Part shown: positions 42,662-50,084 of the stretch, piece by piece
Layout of the letters: every line of letters starts with the position of its first letter
Position numbering within the stretch: the stretch's first letter is position 1
Source: Sphingomonas sp. ATCC 31555
GTDB taxonomy: Bacteria; Pseudomonadota; Alphaproteobacteria; Sphingomonadales; Sphingomonadaceae
Assembly (NCBI RefSeq): GCF_000282895.1
Contig: NZ_ALBQ01000011.1
Span: 248,001 to 312,000, forward strand
DNA: 64,000 bases
Direction: 5' to 3'
Program-made: the position numbers and the translations under genes
The notes under the pieces: model-generated
Told to the model about the DNA's origin: nothing
The model's input: only the letters and a program-made list of their open reading frames with translations
Database searches by the model: none

Positions 42662-45097
42662 TCAGAACTTCGACGTCGCGCGCACGCCATAGGTGCGCGG
42701 CGGCGAATAGACGGCGAGCGCGGCCGATCCGGCACCGTAGATCTGGGCGCTGGCCTGAAAGCGTTCGTCTTCGATGTTGCGGACGAAGGCGGCAATCGAC
42801 CAGCGATCGTCGGCCGCACCGAACGCGATCTGGGCGTTGCTGACCCAGGTTGCCCCGACCAGCTGGTTGGGCAGATATTCGAAGCCGACCACACGGCTGG
42901 TGCGATATTGCGTATCGGCCGAGAACAGCAGCTTGTGGTCGCCCAGCGGCACCGTCTGCTGCCCACCCAGGTTCATCGTCCATTTCGGCGACTGATAAGC
43001 GCTGCGGCCGGAGCAGTTGATGTCGTACATCCCCGCCGTGGCGCTGGCGCGATATGGACAGCCGGTGTTCGGCGGCGTCGCGCCGATCGGCTCGCGATAG
43101 ATGAAGTCATCATATTTCGCATCGAGATACTGGACGTTGACGCTGAGCAGCGTGTTCCGGGTGGCGAGGAACTGGGCTTCCACCTCGACGCCCTTGTTCG
43201 TGGACTTGCCGACATTCTCGGTGAACTGGCCCTGATTGCCGTTCCGATCGATGCCCGTGTGGTTCACCTGCTGGTTGCGATACTTCCAAAGGAATGCTTC
43301 GAGATTGAGCTGCAGCCGGTTGTCGAAGAACCGGTTCTTCATGCCGATCGTGTAGGCATCGATGAACTCGGGCTGGAACGTCTCGTAGCCTGCCGACAGC
43401 GCGAAGCCGCCGGAGCGATAGCCGGTCTCCAGATTGGCGTAGAGCAGCGAATGCGGACCGACATCGAATTCGGCGCCAAGATGATAGGTGAAGCGATCGT
43501 TGGACAGCGTGGTGTTCACCGGCGTGACCGCATGGATCAGCAGCGCGCCCGTGGTGCCGATCGGTCGCGCCTGATTGTCCGGCACGGTCGGGAAGACCGA
43601 GGACGGCAGATCCTGGTAGCGCCCTGTCGACGGCAAGAGCGGCGCGTTCGGGCAACTCGGCCGGCCCTGCACCACGACGGAGCAGCGGACGAGAAACACG
43701 TCGGCGCGGCCGCTAAAGTCCTTGTCATCCTTGGTGTAGCGTAGGCCGCCGATCAGCCGCAGCCGATCGTTGAAATTGGCGGTGATCCGGCCAAACCCGG
43801 CATAGGATTTGGTACCCGAGGTGAACTGCTGATAGGCGTTCAGCGCCTGCTGCGCGAACAGATAGGTCGCAGCGACGGTCTCGTCGAAATAATAGGCGCC
43901 GAGCATATAGTCGAAGATGCCGACACGGTTGCCGGCGAAGCGCACTTCCAGGCTCTTCTGCTCGTCGGTCTCTGCGACATTGCCGTAGAAGGCGGGTACG
44001 GCAAAGCGATTGTCCAGCTTTGAATAGCGCCAGGCGGGGATGACCGTGAGGGTGCCGGCGCCGGTGTTCAGGCTGATCTCGGCATTGGCGCCGTAATAGT
44101 TGTTGTCGAGATAGGGCTGCACGTCGAGCGGCGCCAGCGTGCGTCCGGCGAGCCCACTGAACAGCGTGCGGCGATAGGCCTGCGCCTCGGGCGAGAACAG
44201 GCCGCTATCCTCGCTGAGGCCCGACGGCACGAACTGGTTGCCGGTGCCGGGAACATAGGCGATCCGGCCGACATAGGTGGAACCCGGACCCTTGCCTCCG
44301 CTGTGCGAAAAATCGCCGCCGATCCGCACGGTCAGGTCCGGCGTCAGCTCGCTCAGGAACTGCACGCGGAGCGCCTGGGTCTTTTCGTCGCTGGTGCCGT
44401 CGGTCTGATAGCCGTCGCGTCGAACGATGCTGCCGGCGATGCGCATCGCGCCGTGCTCGCCCATCGCGACGTTCACCGCCCCCTGCACGTTTACCGCGTC
44501 GTAATTGCCGTAGCTGGCAGTGACGAAGCCGCTGTTTTCGCCAATACGCGGGCGGGTGGGCAGCACGTTGATCGCGCCCGCGGTGGCGTTGCGACCGTAG
44601 AGGGTGCCCTGTGGGCCCTTCAGCACCTCGACCCGTTCGAGATCGTAGAAGATGCCCGAGGTGGAGGTAGCGCGGCCGAGATAGACGCCGTCATAATTGA
44701 AGGCGACCGCCGGATCGCTATAGCCGTTGACGGTGAAGTTGCCGACGCCCCGAAGGAAGAAGACGGTATTCGCGCCGCCCTGTGGCTGAGCACTGAGCGA
44801 GGGCACGGCGGCGCCCAATTCGGTCGAACTGCTCAGCCCGCGGCTCACCAGCTGATCGCCGGTCACCACGGCGACAGGAATACCCGCGCGCTGCAGATTC
44901 TCTGCCTTGCGTTGCGCCGTCACGATGATTTCCTGCAGGCCCTGCTGATCGGTGCTGCCAGTATCCTGCGCCGCCGGTGCGGCTGCGCTGTCGTCTCCCG
45001 CCCCCGCGACGCTTTGCGCCTGCGCCTGCGCCTGCGCCGTCATGCTTGCGATCCCGAGGGCCAATATCGAACTGGTCCGCCTCCATCCCTTTCTCAC
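42662..45097 (-). CDS. TonB-dependent outer-membrane receptor
   Basis: The 811-residue protein starts at GTG 45097, eight bases after AAGGAG; a TTG further upstream is less likely. It has a signal peptide ending near AQAQAQAQS, a TonB-box region (QEIIVTAQRK), the plug domain (VEVLKGPQGTLYGRNATAGAINV) and a beta-barrel ending in Phe (RATSKF). It is the first gene of the aromatic operon, so its cargo is probably the operon's substrate rather than a siderophore. Sphingomonads often use such receptors for aromatic uptake. Confidence 0.93.
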   Translation of the reverse strand: MRKGWRRTSSILALGIASMTAQAQAQAQSVAGAGDDSAAAPAAQDTGSTDQQGLQEIIVTAQRKAENLQRAGIPVAVVTGDQLVSRGLSSSTELGAAVPSLSAQPQGGANTVFFLRGVGNFTVNGYSDPAVAFNYDGVYLGRATSTSGIFYDLERVEVLKGPQGTLYGRNATAGAINVLPTRPRIGENSGFVTASYGNYDAVNVQGAVNVAMGEHGAMRIAGSIVRRDGYQTDGTSDEKTQALRVQFLSELTPDLTVRIGGDFSHSGGKGPGSTYVGRIAYVPGTGNQFVPSGLSEDSGLFSPEAQAYRRTLFSGLAGRTLAPLDVQPYLDNNYYGANAEISLNTGAGTLTVIPAWRYSKLDNRFAVPAFYGNVAETDEQKSLEVRFAGNRVGIFDYMLGAYYFDETVAATYLFAQQALNAYQQFTSGTKSYAGFGRITANFNDRLRLIGGLRYTKDDKDFSGRADVFLVRCSVVVQGRPSCPNAPLLPSTGRYQDLPSSVFPTVPDNQARPIGTTGALLIHAVTPVNTTLSNDRFTYHLGAEFDVGPHSLLYANLETGYRSGGFALSAGYETFQPEFIDAYTIGMKNRFFDNRLQLNLEAFLWKYRNQQVNHTGIDRNGNQGQFTENVGKSTNKGVEVEAQFLATRNTLLSVNVQYLDAKYDDFIYREPIGATPPNTGCPYRASATAGMYDINCSGRSAYQSPKWTMNLGGQQTVPLGDHKLLFSADTQYRTSRVVGFEYLPNQLVGATWVSNAQIAFGAADDRWSIAAFVRNIEDERFQASAQIYGAGSAALAVYSPPRTYGVRATSKF

Positions 45098-45154
45098 AAC
45101 CGCTCTCCTTGATTCGGATCTTTCGTTGTCCGATGCCGGCAAGATGGGCGGGTT

Positions 45155-45168
45155 TTGACATCAATCAA
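45155..45168. promoter_or_regulatory. FNR-like box in the receptor/LysR divergent spacer
   Basis: TTGACATCAATCAA has one mismatch to TTGAT-N4-ATCAA. It opens an AT-rich patch (45155-45195) that should also hold the promoters and LysR sites; T-N11-A patterns occur there but are too loose to mark. Confidence 0.4.
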
Positions 45169-45209
45169 AATTCTTATATTTTATGAGGAAGCAATCACGA
45201 GGTTGATGC

Positions 45210-46106
45210 ATGCGCCTGGATCGGTTCGATCTGAACCTGCTGGTTGCCTTCCACACGCTGATGGAGGAGCGCAGCGTGACCCGCGCCGCGGAGCGGCTGC
45301 ACCTTACCCAGCCGGCGATGAGCGCGGCGCTGCGGCGGTTGCGCGAATCGTTCAACGATCCGTTGCTCGTCGCCAACGGCAAGCGGATGGTGCCGAGCCC
45401 GCATGCACAGGAACTCGCGCCACGGGTGGCGGAGATCGTCGCTAACGCGCAGGCGCTGATCTCCAGCTCGACCCTGTTCGACCCCGAGACGTCGCGCCGC
45501 AGCTTCCGCATCGCCGCGTCGGATTATGTCACGTCGATCGCGGTCCAACCGCTGCTGGCCGAAATGGCGGTACGCGCGCCGGGCATCCGCTGTTCGGTGG
45601 TGGCGCCGCATGCTGCAGTATCCGAGCAGATGGAGCGCGGCGAGGTCGACTGCATCATCTCGCCCGAACAGTTCCAGGCTCAGGGACATCCCGCCGAGCT
45701 GCTGTTCGAGGAGGAGCATGTCGTGCTCGGCTGGTCCGAAAATCCGCTGTTCCGCAAGCCGATCACCGAAGCTGAATATCAGGCGGCCGGCCACGTCGTG
45801 GTGGAGCTTTCGAATACCCCCGCTTTCGTCGAGCAGTTCGTGCGGGCGCGGGGGGATACGCGCAGGATCGAAGTGACCGTGACGTCGTTCACCCTGGTGC
45901 CGTGGCTGCTGCCGGGCACGCAGCGCATCGCGCTGGTGCATGCGCGGCTGGCGCGATTGTTCATGGACAAGCTGCCGCTTGCGATGGCGCCCCCGCCATT
46001 CCCGCTGCCCAAGATGCGCGAGATGATCCAGTTCAGCCGTGCCCGCGCCGCCGACCGCGGGCTGCTGTGGCTGCGGGAGGGGTTGCGACGGCATGCCGGA
46101 AGCTAG
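45210..46106 (+). CDS. LysR-family transcriptional regulator, NodD/NahR-like
   Basis: The 298-residue regulator begins MRLDRFDLNLLVAFHTLMEERSVTRAAERLHLTQPAMSAALRRLRE, a LysR winged helix-turn-helix of the NodD/NahR/PhnS branch. The remaining 210 residues are the ligand-binding domain. Members of this branch respond to aromatic effectors. It is divergent from the receptor-led operon with 112 bases between the start codons, the classic arrangement for an activator of an adjacent catabolic operon. Confidence 0.92.
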   Translation: MRLDRFDLNLLVAFHTLMEERSVTRAAERLHLTQPAMSAALRRLRESFNDPLLVANGKRMVPSPHAQELAPRVAEIVANAQALISSSTLFDPETSRRSFRIAASDYVTSIAVQPLLAEMAVRAPGIRCSVVAPHAAVSEQMERGEVDCIISPEQFQAQGHPAELLFEEEHVVLGWSENPLFRKPITEAEYQAAGHVVVELSNTPAFVEQFVRARGDTRRIEVTVTSFTLVPWLLPGTQRIALVHARLARLFMDKLPLAMAPPPFPLPKMREMIQFSRARAADRGLLWLREGLRRHAGS

Positions 46107-46190
46107 CGGAAGCGGGCCTGAAGCAGGCCGGCGGCCCCCGATAGATTGCCTTGCTTGCCGCAGAGGGGGAGCCACCCCTATTTAGGGGCC

Positions 46191-47183
46191 ATGCATGTTC
46201 CCCAGAATAGCCTGGCGCTGATCGGCAACACCCCGCTCGTGCGCCTGAAGGGCCCCAGCGCCGAAACCGGCTGCGACATTTTCGCCAAATGCGAGTTCGC
46301 CAATCCCGGCGCTTCGGTGAAGGACCGGGCGGCGCTGTTCATCGTCGAGGACGCCGAAGCGCGCGGGCTGCTGGCGCCGGGTGGAACGATCGTGGAGGGC
46401 ACCGCGGGCAACACCGGAATCGGGCTGGCGCTCGTCGCCAATGCCAAGGGTTATCGCACGATTATCGTGATGCCGGAGACGCAGTCGCGCGAGAAAATGG
46501 ATACGCTGCGCGCGCTGGGTGCCGAACTGGTGCTGGTGCCGGCGGCGCCCTATTCGAACCCCGGTCATTTCGTGCACACCAGCCGAAGGATCGCGGAGGA
46601 AACGCCCAATGCGATCTGGGCGAACCAGTTCGACAATACCGCCAACCGCAAGGCACATATCCATGGCACGGCCGAGGAGATCTGGACGCAGATGGACGGC
46701 CGCATCGATGGCTTCACCTGCGCGGCGGGCACGGGCGGGACGATCGCCGGCGTTGGGCTGGGGCTGAAGGCCAAAGACGAGAAGGTAACCATCGCGCTCA
46801 GCGATCCGCACGGCGCCGCGCTTTACCATTATTATGCCTGTGGCGAACTGCGCGCCGAGGGGTCGTCGGTCGCCGAGGGGATCGGGCAAGGTCGGATCAC
46901 CGGCAACCTGGAAGGCGCGCCGATCGACACGCAGTTCCGGATTTCCGACGCGGAGGGGATGCACTGGGTACGTCGGCTGCTGGCGGAAGAGGGGCTTTGC
47001 CTGGGCCTGTCTTCCGGCATCAACGTGGCGGGCGCGGTGCGCCTGGCGCAGGCGCTGGGGCCAGGCAAGCGGATCGCCACCATTCTGTGCGACACCGGCT
47101 TCCGTTATCTTTCGACCCTCTACAATCCGGAGTGGCTGGCGGCAAAGGGACTGGCGGTGCCTTCGGAGCTGACCCGAGACTGA
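46191..47183 (+). CDS. cysK: cysteine synthase A-type O-acetylserine (thiol)-lyase
   Basis: The 330-residue PLP enzyme condenses O-acetylserine with sulfide to make cysteine. The PLP Lys is in NPGASVKDRAAL, the phosphate loop in GTGGTIAGVG, and the substrate loop in EGTAGNTGIGLAL. Here TAGNTG replaces the TSGNTG of most CysK, a variant seen in alphaproteobacterial paralogues. ATG 46191 is chosen because it aligns with HVPQNSLALIGNTPLVRL. There is a palindrome just after the gene. Confidence 0.9.
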   Translation: MHVPQNSLALIGNTPLVRLKGPSAETGCDIFAKCEFANPGASVKDRAALFIVEDAEARGLLAPGGTIVEGTAGNTGIGLALVANAKGYRTIIVMPETQSREKMDTLRALGAELVLVPAAPYSNPGHFVHTSRRIAEETPNAIWANQFDNTANRKAHIHGTAEEIWTQMDGRIDGFTCAAGTGGTIAGVGLGLKAKDEKVTIALSDPHGAALYHYYACGELRAEGSSVAEGIGQGRITGNLEGAPIDTQFRISDAEGMHWVRRLLAEEGLCLGLSSGINVAGAVRLAQALGPGKRIATILCDTGFRYLSTLYNPEWLAAKGLAVPSELTRD

Positions 47184-47194
47184 GGCGCTGCTCG

Positions 47195-47210
47195 ACAAGC
47201 GCGCGCTTGT
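47195..47210. repeat. perfect palindrome after cysK
   Basis: ACAAGCGCGCGCTTGT is self-complementary over 16 bases and lies 11 bases after the cysK stop, with a T-rich stretch (TACTTTTAT) shortly after on the plus strand. It might act as a weak terminator. Confidence 0.4.
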
Positions 47211-47232
47211 GCGTTACTTTTATGCCACAGTC

Positions 47233-47559
47233 ATGAAAATCGGACCCCAACAAGACCCTAGCCAGGCCATGCAGCGCGTGCGCGTTGGCATGACGGGTCT
47301 TGCTGCCGTGATCCTGCTGATCGCGGCGGTGAGTGCGATCTATTCCTCGGCCAATCGCGAGGCGCCGGTGAGCGCTGCCGGGGCATCGAACGCGGCGGTC
47401 GTCGCCAACCTGACCGGCAGCGACAATGTCGCCGCCGAGAAGGGGCGCGACGAGCCGCTGGCCGAGCTGGGCGTGGCGCCCGGCACCGACTCAACCGATC
47501 CCACTGCAGAGGATCTGGCGCGCGAACAGGCCCATCGCCAGGACAGCGCCGGCCGCTGA
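47233..47559 (+). CDS. hypothetical single-pass membrane protein
   Basis: About 108 residues from ATG 47233; an in-frame GTG at 47209 would overlap the palindrome. A single membrane helix (about VGMTGLAAVILLIAAVSAIYSS, residues 18-39) precedes a low-complexity Ala/Asp/Glu-rich tail. No family was recognised. The same type of protein upstream of dcw genes is seen in related genomes only by my general impression, so function is left open. Confidence 0.6.
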   Translation: MKIGPQQDPSQAMQRVRVGMTGLAAVILLIAAVSAIYSSANREAPVSAAGASNAAVVANLTGSDNVAAEKGRDEPLAELGVAPGTDSTDPTAEDLAREQAHRQDSAGR

Positions 47560-47625
47560 TCGGGCGCGGGCGGGATTTCGCCCCATCGAAATCGCTGATC
47601 GGGGACGGCACGGGATTTCCCCCCA
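47554..47625 (+). repeat. imperfect tandem repeat after the small membrane protein
   Basis: Two copies of a 32-33-base unit, each starting CGCTGATCGGG and ending GGGATTTCGCCCC or GGGATTTCCCCCC, start at 47554 and 47593. The first overlaps the stop codon of the preceding gene. An inverted copy of the last 13 bases is at 47869-47881. Confidence 0.6.
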
Positions 47626-47902
47626 AATTGAGCCGCGTCCGTCTCCCGTTTTGCGCCCTGCGTGAGTCGCGGCGCCTGCGGCGCGGAAACTTCTGCACAA
47701 AATCAAGGATATGCGCCTTGGGCGGCTGACGGTGCGTGCGGCTAGTGCCGGCGGGAGAGGCGCGGGCGGACTTTTGCGCGCCCGGAGGGCCGACACAGTG
47801 CTTTCCTGGATCAAAAAATGAACGTATCGCGTACATAATGTGAAATGAGACGATTGGAGGCGTAGAGTGGGGGGAAATCCCTTTTCATCCCCGCTGTGCC
47901 CG

Positions 47903-47931
47903 TTGCCTCCCGCGATGTTCTATGATTAAAA
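47903..47931 (+). promoter_or_regulatory. candidate sigma-70 promoter of the dcw cluster
   Basis: TTGCCT and TTAAAA are separated by 17 bases. This would give a leader of about 110 nucleotides before mraZ. The match is modest and other placements are possible. Confidence 0.3.
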
Positions 47932-47940
47932 GAGCGGGCT

Positions 47941-47964
47941 AAAAGGGGGGCACGACCCTTTTTT
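47941..47964 (+). promoter_or_regulatory. A-tract/U-tract hairpin in the mraZ leader
   Basis: AAAAGGG (47941-47947) pairs with CCCTTTT (47956-47962) around an 8-base loop and runs into further T residues. It resembles a weak intrinsic terminator and could attenuate the cluster. Confidence 0.35.
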
Positions 47965-48046
47965 CTCCTGTCGAAATTCTCTGCCGAAGCTGCGGAAACA
48001 TCCGTGGTTCCGGAGGCGGGGGAGTTGTGCCTGGCTTGGGATTGGC

Positions 48047-48529
48047 GTGGTGGACAGGGAGCTTTTCGAAGGATTTGCGCTCCAGGCGGTCGATCAGAAA
48101 GGTCGTGTCGCCGTGCCCGCCGACCTGCGCGCTGCAGTCGAGCGCAATTCCGAAGTTCGCCAGATCGTCATCGGCCTGCATGCGAAGGATTTGTGCCTTT
48201 CCGCGCATGACACCGGCTGGTCCAAGGAAAAGTACCAGCGCATCGACAGGCTCGAACAGCAGGCGATCGATCGAGGCGAGCAGCCCGATCCTGCGGCCAA
48301 GCGTCGGGCCTTCGGCCAGGTCGAACGCGTGCCGTTCGACGATAGCGGGCGCTTCGTGCTGCCGCCCTTCTTCCGTGCCAAGGCGAAGATCGAGAAGCTG
48401 GCCTTTTTCACGGGCAGCGGCGAGACGTTCGATATCTGGTCGCCCGAGGTGCTGGCGAACGATCCCAATGCCGATCCCGCGCTGAAGGAGATCTGCGCGT
48501 TCCTCGTTCAGGCGCGGGGCTCGAAATGA
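48047..48529 (+). CDS. mraZ: transcriptional regulator/division protein MraZ
   Basis: The 160-residue protein has two AbrB-like DNA-binding repeats: [18 protein letters not shown] in the first half and [19 protein letters not shown] in the second. MraZ binds repeats in front of its own operon and represses the dcw cluster in E. coli. Start is GTG 48047 or the adjacent GTG 48050; no strong ribosome site is seen. It overlaps rsmH by four bases and is the first gene of the cluster. Confidence 0.95.
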   Translation: MVDRELFEGFALQAVDQKGRVAVPADLRAAVERNSEVRQIVIGLHAKDLCLSAHDTGWSKEKYQRIDRLEQQAIDRGEQPDPAAKRRAFGQVERVPFDDSGRFVLPPFFRAKAKIEKLAFFTGSGETFDIWSPEVLANDPNADPALKEICAFLVQARGSK

Positions 48530-49473
48530 GCGCGGCGCCCCATATTCCCGTGCTGCTGGAGGAAGTGATCGACGGGCTCGCCATCGTGTCCGGCGAGCGC
48601 CATGTCGACGCAACCTTTGGTGCGGGCGGCTATACGCGTTCGATGCTTGGCAAGGGCGCAGCCGTGGCGGCGTTCGATCGCGATCCCACCGCGATCGCCG
48701 GCGGCGCTGCGCTGGTGACGGAGGCGGAGGGGCGGCTGGAGCTGATCCACGCCCCGTTCAGCCGGATGGAGCAGGAACTGGCCGCGCGCGAGCTGCTGCC
48801 GGTGGACGGCGTGACGATGGATATCGGCGTTTCGTCGATGCAGATCGACCAGGCCGATCGTGGCTTTTCATTCCAGCAGGACGGCCCGCTCGACATGCGG
48901 ATGGCGGCGGACGGCATGTCCGCGGCGGACTGGTTGAACGCGGCCGACGAGGCGGAGATCGCCGACATTTTGTTCCATTACGGCGAGGAGCCGCGCGCCC
49001 GCCGCGTTGCCAAAGCGATCGTCGCGGCGCGGCCGCTGACCCGGACCAGCGAACTTGCCGCAGTGGTGCGCAAGGCGCTCGGCTATCGGCCGCACGACAA
49101 GAAGGATCCGGCGACGAGGACCTTTCAGGCCGTGCGGATCCACGTCAATCGCGAGCTGGACGAACTGGCCGAGGCGCTGGCCGCGGCGGAGCGCGTTCTG
49201 AAGCCCGGCGGGCGGCTGGCGGTGGTGACGTTCCACAGCCTGGAAGACCGGCTGGTCAAGCGCTTCCTGCGGGAGCGCAGCGGCAGCGAGCCTGCCGGTT
49301 CGCGCCACCGCCCGGCGATCGGCCCGCGGTCGCAACCAACCTTTGAACCGCCCGCGAAGGCCGTGCGCCCGAGCGAGCAGGAAGTGGAGCGTAATCCACG
49401 CGCCCGATCGGCCACGTTGCGCGTCGCGCGGCGGACCGGGGCGGCGCCGTGGTCGAGTGAAGGAGCAGCGTGA
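48526..49473 (+). CDS. rsmH: 16S rRNA (cytosine1402-N4)-methyltransferase
   Basis: The 315-residue protein uses S-adenosylmethionine to methylate C1402 of 16S rRNA. It opens with [15 protein letters not shown] and [15 protein letters not shown] (SAM site), followed by [43 protein letters not shown] lies near the C-terminus. Length is normal. The C-terminal [15 protein letters not shown] is the usual basic tail. It overlaps mraZ and ftsL. Confidence 0.97.
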   Translation: MSAAPHIPVLLEEVIDGLAIVSGERHVDATFGAGGYTRSMLGKGAAVAAFDRDPTAIAGGAALVTEAEGRLELIHAPFSRMEQELAARELLPVDGVTMDIGVSSMQIDQADRGFSFQQDGPLDMRMAADGMSAADWLNAADEAEIADILFHYGEEPRARRVAKAIVAARPLTRTSELAAVVRKALGYRPHDKKDPATRTFQAVRIHVNRELDELAEALAAAERVLKPGGRLAVVTFHSLEDRLVKRFLRERSGSEPAGSRHRPAIGPRSQPTFEPPAKAVRPSEQEVERNPRARSATLRVARRTGAAPWSSEGAA

Positions 49474-50084
49474 TGGCAATGCATGGCTTTCGGGGGCTTG
49501 GCTGGTTGCTGTGTAGCGTTATCGTTGCGCCGACCTGCTATATGGTGACGTCGCACGGCGCGGCCGAGCGTGCGCGCCTGCGCGGCGTGGAGGCGGCGAT
49601 CGTCGCCGCGCACAAGGAGATTCGCGGGCTGGAGACGGAGTTTGAAACGCGGGCGAACCTGGCGCAGATCGAACGCTGGAACGGCGACGTGCTGGCGATG
49701 AACGCGCCGGCGCCGCAGCAATATCTGGCGAGCGCGACCGGCCTTGCCGCCCTCGATCAGCCCAGCGTGCAGCCTGCGACGGTGCCGGCGGAAACGCCGC
49801 GCGTTGAAACGGCGGCGCTGATCATCCCGACCGGCATGCGCCCGATCCAGCCGGTCGCGGCGAAAGCCGTGCCGGCGTCCGCACCGGCAGCGGCATCCGG
49901 CCAGCCGAACGGAGTGGTACGCGTCGCCCGGCAGGAAGCTGCGCGCCCCGATGGCGAACTCAACCGCCTGATGCAAAAGGTTGATCGTTCTAAGCTGGCG
50001 ATGGCGGATCGCCCGCTGCTCAGCGCTTCGACGATGAACGATCTGCGGCGAGTTGCCCAGCGCGAGCAATTGGCGTTGCATTGA
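49473..50084 (+). CDS. ftsL: FtsL-like cell division protein
   Basis: About 203 residues from ATG 49473 (a GTG at 49470 also fits). A membrane helix near residues 9-27 (GLGWLLCSVIVAPTCYMVTS) is followed by a coiled-coil-prone segment RARLRGVEAAIVAAHKEIRGLETEFETRANLAQIERWN, as in FtsL of the FtsQLB complex. The remaining 120 residues are Pro/Ala-rich and unusual, since FtsL is typically 90-130 residues. Position between rsmH and ftsI supports the call more than sequence does. Confidence 0.78.
   Translation: MAMHGFRGLGWLLCSVIVAPTCYMVTSHGAAERARLRGVEAAIVAAHKEIRGLETEFETRANLAQIERWNGDVLAMNAPAPQQYLASATGLAALDQPSVQPATVPAETPRVETAALIIPTGMRPIQPVAAKAVPASAPAAASGQPNGVVRVARQEAARPDGELNRLMQKVDRSKLAMADRPLLSASTMNDLRRVAQREQLALH

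Larger units (their letters stand above)
47626..48046. other. mraZ upstream region
   Basis: No gene is supported. It carries the inverted GGGGGGAAATCCC (47869-47881), a candidate promoter (47903-47931) and a leader hairpin (47941-47964). I did not find clearly spaced TGGG-type MraZ boxes. Confidence 0.5.

Noticed and set aside
40544..43744. Plus-strand open frame of 1066 codons
   Set aside because: It runs opposite to the dioxygenase, monooxygenase, metallo-hydrolase and receptor genes, is His/Arg-rich as expected for an antisense frame of GC-rich genes, and has no recognisable domain.
47554..47625. Tandem repeat considered as a CRISPR array
   Set aside because: Only two imperfect units with no distinct spacers and no cas genes; no CRISPR array was found anywhere in the window.
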